Positions 59,445 through 64,000 of a stretch of DNA of 64,000 nucleotides are shown here, in pieces. The notes beneath the pieces were generated by a model. The model was not told where the DNA came from. It saw only the letters and a list, made by a program, of their open reading frames with translations, and did not search any database. Numbering within the stretch: the first letter of the stretch is position 1; each line of letters starts with the position of its first letter. This stretch comes from CAVTWS01 sp963732655 (GTDB lineage Bacteria; Actinomycetota; Acidimicrobiia; Acidimicrobiales; SHLQ01). A program made the position numbers and the translations under genes. The stretch spans positions 310,001 to 374,000 of the forward strand of contig CAVTAI010000005.1 of assembly GCA_963732655.1 (NCBI GenBank), read 5' to 3'.

Positions 59445-59873
59445 TTAGGAATCGGGGTCACCGCCGAGCCTCTGGCCGAGCTCGACCGAACGGCGAACGA
59501 GCTCCCGCACCGTGGACTCCTCGGCGCCGGAGGCGACCATTGCGCGAATGGCGTCTTCGATTCCGGAGGCCACGTCGTCGATATCGCCCCCGGGTCGATC
59601 GTGGCCGGCCCCGATCTGGGCGACGCCTGCGGAGGCGACGCTCGATGCCCGGGTCGTGCGACGGCCGGCGAATCCGCCGACGGCCGCGACGACGACGAGA
59701 GTCAGCGCCGAGGCCGCGCCGAGGAGCCCGAAGCCGACAGCACGCCCGTCGGCATCATCGATCGAGCTCACGATCATGCCGGCGATCGCGGTGACGCATC
59801 CCGCGAACGCAGCCACACGGATAGCGCCGGCGGGGATCGTGCGGAAGGGCGGCTCGGCGGTCATCGGCGTCAC
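59445..59873 (-). CDS. Small membrane protein, function unknown
   Basis: A 142-residue protein with two hydrophobic stretches (IRVAAFAGCVTAIAGMIVSS, VGFGLLGAASALTLVVVAAV) and a soluble C-terminal part (DIDDVASGIEDAIRAMVASG, EESTVRELVRRSVELGQRLG) that may be helical. The GTG start at 59873 overlaps the EttA stop as GTGA, a junction used throughout this genome; an ATG at 59864 is the alternative. It is coupled to ettA. Confidence 0.65.
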   Translation of the reverse strand: MTPMTAEPPFRTIPAGAIRVAAFAGCVTAIAGMIVSSIDDADGRAVGFGLLGAASALTLVVVAAVGGFAGRRTTRASSVASAGVAQIGAGHDRPGGDIDDVASGIEDAIRAMVASGAEESTVRELVRRSVELGQRLGGDPDS

Positions 59874-61564
59874 CGCACCAGGGGCTTGTACCGGATGCGG
59901 TGGGGTTGATTGGCCTCGACGCCGAGCTCCTTGCGACGCCAGGCCTCGTACTCCGAGAAGTTGCCCTCGAACCATCGCACCTGCGACTCGCCTTCGAAGG
60001 CCAGGACGTGGGTGGCCACCCGATCGAGGAACCAGCGGTCGTGGGTGATGATCACGGCGCACCCGGGGTAGGTGTCGAGGCCATCTTCGAGCGCCCGCAG
60101 GGTGTCGACATCGAGATCGTTCGTCGGTTCGTCGAGGAGCAGCACGTTGGCGCCGCTCTTGAGCACCTTGGCCAGGTGAACCCGGTTGCGCTCACCGCCC
60201 GACAGCACGCCCACCTTCTTCTGCTGGTCGCTGCCCTTGAAGTTGAACGAGGCGACGTACGCCCGACCGTTCATCTCCCTCGTCCCTACCATGACGATGT
60301 CCTGGCCGTCGCAGATCTCCTCGTACACCGTGCGATCGGGGTCGAGGGTGTCTCGGCTCTGGTCCACGTAGCCGAGGCGCACGGTCGTGCCGATGCGTAC
60401 GTCGCCCTGGTCCGGTGTTTCGCCCGCCGTCTCGCCGGCCGCCGTGGCCAACATGCGGAACAGGGTGGTCTTGCCCGCCCCGTTCGGTCCGATGATCCCG
60501 ACGATGCCCGCCCGCGGGAGGGAGAAGGACAGGTCGTCGATGAGGAGCCGGTCACCGAATCCCTTGGAGACGTGGTCGACCTCGACCACCAGATCGCCCA
60601 GACGTTCGTTGGCGGGAATGACGATCTGCAGACGATCGGCACCGGACTGCGCGGCGGCCTGCTCGGCCATGAGCTTCTCGTAGGCGGCGAGGCGAGCCTT
60701 GCCCTTCGCCTGACGGGCCTTCGGGGCCATACGCACCCATTCGAGCTCTCGGTCGAGGGTGCGGCGACGGGTGGAGTCGGCCTTCTCCTCCTGATCGAGC
60801 CGCTGGCGCTTCTGTTCCAGCCAGCCGGTGTAGTTGCCCTCGTATGGGTAGCCCTTGCCCCGGTCGAGCTCGAGGATCCACTGGGCCACGTTGTCGAGGA
60901 AGTATCGATCGTGCGTGACGGCGACCACGGTGCCGGGATAATCCTGGAGGAACCGCTCCAGCCAGGCGACAGATTCGGCGTCGAGGTGGTTGGTCGGCTC
61001 ATCGAGCAACAAGAGATCGGGGCGGTTGAGAAGGAGCCGGCACAGGGCGACGCGGCGCTTCTCGCCGCCGGACAACATGTCGACCGCAGCGTCCCCGGCC
61101 GGGACCCGAAGGGCGTCCATGGCGATCTCGATCGTGCGTTGCAGGTCCCACGCGCCGGCGGCCTCGATACGACGCTCCAGATCGGCCTGCCGCTCGCCGA
61201 GCTTTTCGTAGTCGGCATCGGGGTCGGACCATCCGGCGAGCACCTCGTCGTACTGGGTCAGCAGGCCGGCGACCTCGCCGACGCCGTCCATGACGTTGCC
61301 CAGCACGTCCTTTGAGGAGTCGAGCTGCGGCTCCTGGGACAACAGGCCCACCGTGAAACCATCGGTGAGCCGGGCCTCGCCGGTGTAGTCGTCGTCGAGC
61401 CCGGCCATGATCTTGAGCAACGACGACTTGCCCGACCCGTTGGCGCCGATGACGCCGATCTTGGCGCCCGGGAAGAACGAGAGCGAGATGTCTTTCAGGA
61501 CCTCGCGGTCGGGCGGGATGAATTTCGAAACCCGACGCATGGTGAAGATGTAGTGGGCGCTCAC
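59870..61564 (-). CDS. ettA: Energy-dependent translational throttle protein EttA (ABC-F)
   Basis: Ribosome-binding ABC-F ATPase of 564 residues that gates entry of the ribosome into elongation. The N-terminus HYIFTMRRVSKFIPPDREVL is typical of EttA. Cassette 1: GANGSGKSS, MLSGGEKRRVALCRLLL, LLLLDEPTNHLDAESV. The arm and linker follow (YEGNYTGWLEQKRQRL, LEWVRMAPKARQAKGKARL). Cassette 2: GPNGAGKTT, VLSGGERNRVHLAKVL, LLLLDEPTNDLDVDTL. The C-terminus is EANQPHRIRYKPLVR. The GTG at 61564 is used; a longer frame reads through the GC repeat. Confidence 0.96.
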   Translation of the reverse strand: MSAHYIFTMRRVSKFIPPDREVLKDISLSFFPGAKIGVIGANGSGKSSLLKIMAGLDDDYTGEARLTDGFTVGLLSQEPQLDSSKDVLGNVMDGVGEVAGLLTQYDEVLAGWSDPDADYEKLGERQADLERRIEAAGAWDLQRTIEIAMDALRVPAGDAAVDMLSGGEKRRVALCRLLLNRPDLLLLDEPTNHLDAESVAWLERFLQDYPGTVVAVTHDRYFLDNVAQWILELDRGKGYPYEGNYTGWLEQKRQRLDQEEKADSTRRRTLDRELEWVRMAPKARQAKGKARLAAYEKLMAEQAAAQSGADRLQIVIPANERLGDLVVEVDHVSKGFGDRLLIDDLSFSLPRAGIVGIIGPNGAGKTTLFRMLATAAGETAGETPDQGDVRIGTTVRLGYVDQSRDTLDPDRTVYEEICDGQDIVMVGTREMNGRAYVASFNFKGSDQQKKVGVLSGGERNRVHLAKVLKSGANVLLLDEPTNDLDVDTLRALEDGLDTYPGCAVIITHDRWFLDRVATHVLAFEGESQVRWFEGNFSEYEAWRRKELGVEANQPHRIRYKPLVR

Positions 61565-61586
61565 GAGGCCGCAGGCTATCGCCGGG

Positions 61587-61665
61587 CCTGGGCCGGCCGG
61601 CCGGCATCGCCGGCCTTGGGCCGGCCGGCCGGCATCGCTGGCCTTGGGTCGGGCTGGCATGCTGG
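61587..61665. repeat. 27/28-bp GC-rich tandem repeat in a divergent 5' region
   Basis: Units at 61587-61613 and 61614-61641, with a decayed third unit to about 61665. Each contains GGGCCGGCCGGCCGGCATCG, itself self-complementary in part. It fills the gap between the ettA start and the HAD-gene start, so unlike most repeats here it is at gene 5' ends. It may affect transcription of either gene; no function is known. Confidence 0.85.
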
Positions 61666-61671
61666 TCGGCC

Positions 61672-62331
61672 ATGGTCGCCACCCACATCGACGCCGTCCT
61701 CTTCGACATCGGGGGCGTGATCCTGTCCAGCCCGTTCGAGGCCTTCAACGCGTACGAGGACCGCGCCGGTTTCCCGCGTGACCTGATCCGCCAGCTCAAT
61801 GCCACGAATCCCGATTCGAACGCCTGGGCCAGGTACGAACGCAGCGAACTCAGCACGGAGGAGTTCTGCCGCCGATTCGAGGCCGAAGCCGAGGCGGCGG
61901 GCCATCGGGTCGACGCCCGCGAGGTCATCGCCGGGCTCTACGGAGCGGTGCGGCCGTCGATGATCGAAGCGGTCCGACGGTGCCGCCATCACTTCGCGAC
62001 CGCGGCGCTCACCAACAACTTCGACACCGGTCGTGACACCTCCGGAGATCCATCGACGATGGCGGAGGTGTACGCCCACTTCGATCTCCTCGTCGAGTCG
62101 AAGGTGGTCGGCGTCCGCAAGCCGGACATCGCGTTCTACCAGCACGCCCTCGACGCGTTGGACGTGACGGCCGACCGCTGTGTCTTCCTCGACGACCTGG
62201 GTGTGAATCTCAAGACGGCGCGGTCCATGGGCATGACGACGATCAAGGTGGTCGACCCCGATGACGCGCTCGCCGAGTTGGCCGCGACCCTCGATCTCGA
62301 TCTCACCACCCCGGTCGCCGAGGAGCGCTGA
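61672..62331 (+). CDS. HAD-IA family hydrolase
   Basis: HAD-fold phosphatase-like protein of 219 residues. Motif I is LFDIGGVIL (the first Asp present, the second Asp replaced by Gly, as in the epoxide-hydrolase N-terminal branch), motif II is AALTNNFD, motif III the Lys of GVRKPDIAFY and motif IV VFLDDLGVNLKTARSMG. The sequence resembles the N-terminal phosphatase domain of soluble epoxide hydrolase. It overlaps the SDR gene by TGATG. Confidence 0.87.
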   Translation: MVATHIDAVLFDIGGVILSSPFEAFNAYEDRAGFPRDLIRQLNATNPDSNAWARYERSELSTEEFCRRFEAEAEAAGHRVDAREVIAGLYGAVRPSMIEAVRRCRHHFATAALTNNFDTGRDTSGDPSTMAEVYAHFDLLVESKVVGVRKPDIAFYQHALDALDVTADRCVFLDDLGVNLKTARSMGMTTIKVVDPDDALAELAATLDLDLTTPVAEER

Positions 62332-63107
62332 TGAACGGCCCGATCTTTCGCCGAGCCCTGATCACGGGCGCGTCGAGCGGGATCGGCGAGGCGATCGCCC
62401 GGCGGCTGGCCCACGAAGGCACTGCTCTCGTGCTCGTGGCTCGGAACGAGGAAGCGCTCCAGGCGTTGGCCACGGAGTTCGGTCGCGACGTGCCCGTCGA
62501 GGTCATGCGAGCGGACCTGAGCGACGCGACGCAGGTGGCGACGGTCGCCGAGCGCATCCGGGCCGATGTCGATCCCGTGGACCTCGTCGTCAACAACGCC
62601 GGCTTCGGCTTCCACCACCAGGTCGCCGACGCCGATCTCGATCGTGAGCTCGGCATGGTTTCCGTCAACGTGGAGGCCGTGGTGCACCTCACCCACGCCG
62701 CGAGCCAGGCCCTTCGACACCGCGGCGGCGGGGGAATCCTGAACATCTCGTCGGTGGCCGGGACCGCGGCATCGGCCGGGCTGGCGACCTACGCCGCAAC
62801 CAAGGCGTTCGTGACCTCCTACACCCAGGCGATCCACGACGAGATGAAGCCCCATGGCGTCGCCGTCACCGTGGTGTGTCCAGGCTTCACCCGGACGGAC
62901 TTCCAGCGCCGGGCCGACTACGACCCCGCCGCGCTGCCGGGTTTCGTGTGGCAGAGCGCCGACACCGTGGCTCGGGCCTCGATCGAGGGAGTCCGGGCAA
63001 ACAAGGCGACGGTCGTACCGGGATGGCACAACAAGGTGGCCGTGGTGGCGGTCAAGCTCACCCCGGCCGGTCTGGTGCGCCGCATCGGCAAACTCCTGAT
63101 CCGCTGA
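62331..63107 (+). CDS. SDR family oxidoreductase
   Basis: NADP-dependent short-chain dehydrogenase of 258 residues. The cofactor motif is ALITGASSGIGEAIARRL, VVNNAGFGFH follows, the catalytic Ser is in LNISSVAG and YAATK gives the Tyr/Lys pair. VCPGFTRTDF is a common motif of the DltE-like branch. The C-terminal basic tail (LTPAGLVRRIGKLLIR) may be membrane associated. It is co-transcribed with the HAD gene. Substrate unknown. Confidence 0.88.
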   Translation: MNGPIFRRALITGASSGIGEAIARRLAHEGTALVLVARNEEALQALATEFGRDVPVEVMRADLSDATQVATVAERIRADVDPVDLVVNNAGFGFHHQVADADLDRELGMVSVNVEAVVHLTHAASQALRHRGGGGILNISSVAGTAASAGLATYAATKAFVTSYTQAIHDEMKPHGVAVTVVCPGFTRTDFQRRADYDPAALPGFVWQSADTVARASIEGVRANKATVVPGWHNKVAVVAVKLTPAGLVRRIGKLLIR

Positions 63108-63128
63108 GCCGACGCCACCGTGCCCGAC

Positions 63129-63238
63129 CCTGCACCGGTGTGGCTTCGCCATCCCGGTGCAGCAACGATGAGCGCCGGCGCCGCCGGCACCTCCAGGAAA
63201 ACTCGCCCGAACGGAGGGAGCGAAGCGACCGAGTGAGG
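63129..63238 (-). repeat. Family B element, copy 2
   Basis: A 110-bp element on the minus strand starting 10 bases after the spermidine synthase stop. It aligns end to end with the copy at 38078. The hairpin arms are CTGCACCGG (63130-63138) and CCGGTGCAG (63154-63162); the two central base pairs are swapped relative to copy 1 (CA/TG instead of TG/CA), keeping the pairing. The inner hairpin is TGGC-TTC-GCCA on the plus strand. Confidence 0.9.
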
Positions 63239-63248
63239 GTGACTCCCT

Positions 63249-64000
63249 TCAGGCCTCCCAGCCAGCACTGCCGGCGGTGGCGGGGGGAGCCGCATCGGTG
63301 TAGATCCGGTCGCAGTCGACGATGGCCTGCCGCACGTATGGAGGCATCTGCAGGAGACCGTGGGCGACATCGGCGTCGATGAGCCTGAGGGGCCCGGTGA
63401 CCAACTCGTCCAGCAGCGGCGCGGTGCGACTCGGGTCCAGGCGGGGGAGGATCGGCGAGGCGCTGGCCACGACGAACCCGAGCGGACGCCCGTACACACC
63501 TGCGTTGCAGGGATACGAGATGACGTGCGGGAAGACGGTGGCCATGGTCGACACGACTTTGGCATGCAGGGCGATCTCCGCCGGCGCGACCGGCCCGGCC
63601 TGGACCGCGACGACGCCGCCTTCGGTGAGCACCTGGGCGATGGACGCGAAGTACTCCTGGGTGAAGCAGAAGGTGGACGGCCCATCTTCCACCGGGTCGG
63701 TCATGTCGGAGACGACGACGTCGAACCGCTCATCGGTGTGAAGCAGGAAGGCCACGGCATCCTCGTGCCTGACCTCGGCCCGGGCATCGTCGAACGAACC
63801 CTGATGCCACTCGGGCAGGTGCGTTCGACACAGCGCCACGACCTCGGCGTCGAGATCGATCATCAGCGCCCGCTCGACCGAGCGCCAGCGGAGCACCTCC
63901 CGGAGGGTCGCCCCCTCTCCGCCTCCGAGGACGAGCACCCGGAGGGGTCGGCCGACGGCCATCATGGCCGGCTGCACCAGGGCCTCGTGGTACACGAACT
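63249..64000 (-). CDS. speE: Spermidine synthase-like protein (5' end beyond window)
   Basis: Polyamine aminopropyltransferase fold, at least 250 residues seen. SAM-binding and catalytic motifs are YHEALVQPAMMAVG, VLVLGGGEGATLREVLRW, MIDLDAEVVALCRTHLPEWH and DVVVSDMTDPVEDGP, where SDMTDP replaces the usual DSTDP; FTQEYFASIAQVLTEGG and the C-terminal Trp/Tyr region follow. The first part is cut by the window end at 64000. The importer at 42-48 kb may bring in the same kind of amines. Confidence 0.88.
   Translation of the reverse strand, partial: FVYHEALVQPAMMAVGRPLRVLVLGGGEGATLREVLRWRSVERALMIDLDAEVVALCRTHLPEWHQGSFDDARAEVRHEDAVAFLLHTDERFDVVVSDMTDPVEDGPSTFCFTQEYFASIAQVLTEGGVVAVQAGPVAPAEIALHAKVVSTMATVFPHVISYPCNAGVYGRPLGFVVASASPILPRLDPSRTAPLLDELVTGPLRLIDADVAHGLLQMPPYVRQAIVDCDRIYTDAAPPATAGSAGWEA

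Noticed and set aside
59900..61315. Plus-strand open frame opposite EttA
   Set aside because: EttA is complete on the minus strand, and the opposing frame has no recognisable domain.

Overview
The window is GC-rich, gene-dense DNA from an actinobacterium, most likely of the Acidimicrobiia (Ilumatobacter-like) type. The evidence is a GTP-type PEP carboxykinase, the actinobacterial mismatch endonuclease NucS, two LLM-class (F420-type) oxidoreductases, several CaiB/BaiF-type CoA transferases, a PIG-L/MshB-like deacetylase and heavy use of GTG starts. Genes often overlap as ATGA, GTGA or TGATG. I found no phage, transposase, CRISPR array or rRNA. The only RNA gene seen is one tRNA-Leu.

Layout. 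1-9.9 kb: CoA/acyl metabolism (two-domain CoA transferase, amidohydrolase, AMACR-type racemase), hydrolases and a HAD phosphatase. 10-21.3 kb: housekeeping genes (pckG, rpmB, murI, rph, rdgB, acyl-CoA desaturase, tRNA-Leu, clpP, ABC-F, rpe). 21.5-28.6 kb: an rRNA methyltransferase and a complete five-gene dipeptide/oligopeptide ABC importer. 28.7-38.9 kb: small catabolic genes, an SF2 helicase, two zinc-ribbon membrane paralogues, asparaginase, a PAS protein and Lrp/alanine dehydrogenase. 40-48 kb: a secreted three-repeat zincin-like protein and a polyamine-type ABC importer with two binding proteins. 48-52 kb: an LLM oxidoreductase, nucS and a membrane-anchored PHP-type protein. 52.0-56.7 kb: a lasso-peptide biosynthetic cluster. 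56.7-64 kb: an ABC1/UbiB kinase, an inositol-phosphatase family enzyme, EttA, a HAD protein, an SDR and a spermidine synthase cut by the window end.

The most interesting locus is the lasso cluster. Its order is B1 (PqqD/RRE), B2 (protease), C (cyclase), A (a 53-residue precursor), a methyltransferase and an HprK-like kinase. The leader fits the lasso consensus exactly. The predicted core is 19 residues with Asp at position 9, so a Gly1-Asp9 ring is expected, and the tail has no aromatic plug residue. The two extra enzymes suggest a methylated and/or phosphorylated product.

A second unexplained signal is repetitive DNA at gene ends. One composite element of about 100 bp (family A, three copies) has an invariant 32-nt hairpin and a second 13-bp hairpin whose stem changes are compensated on both sides. 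Another element of about 110 bp (family B, two full copies and one remnant) begins 9-11 nt after a stop codon, on the same strand as the gene, each time. Several short tandem duplications also span stop codons.

Caution. At least seven genes are broken by one-base indels, mostly in short G runs and concentrated between 50.6 and 58.7 kb. Reading frames rejoin conserved sequence perfectly across them, so I treat them as probable assembly or sequencing errors rather than real pseudogenes.
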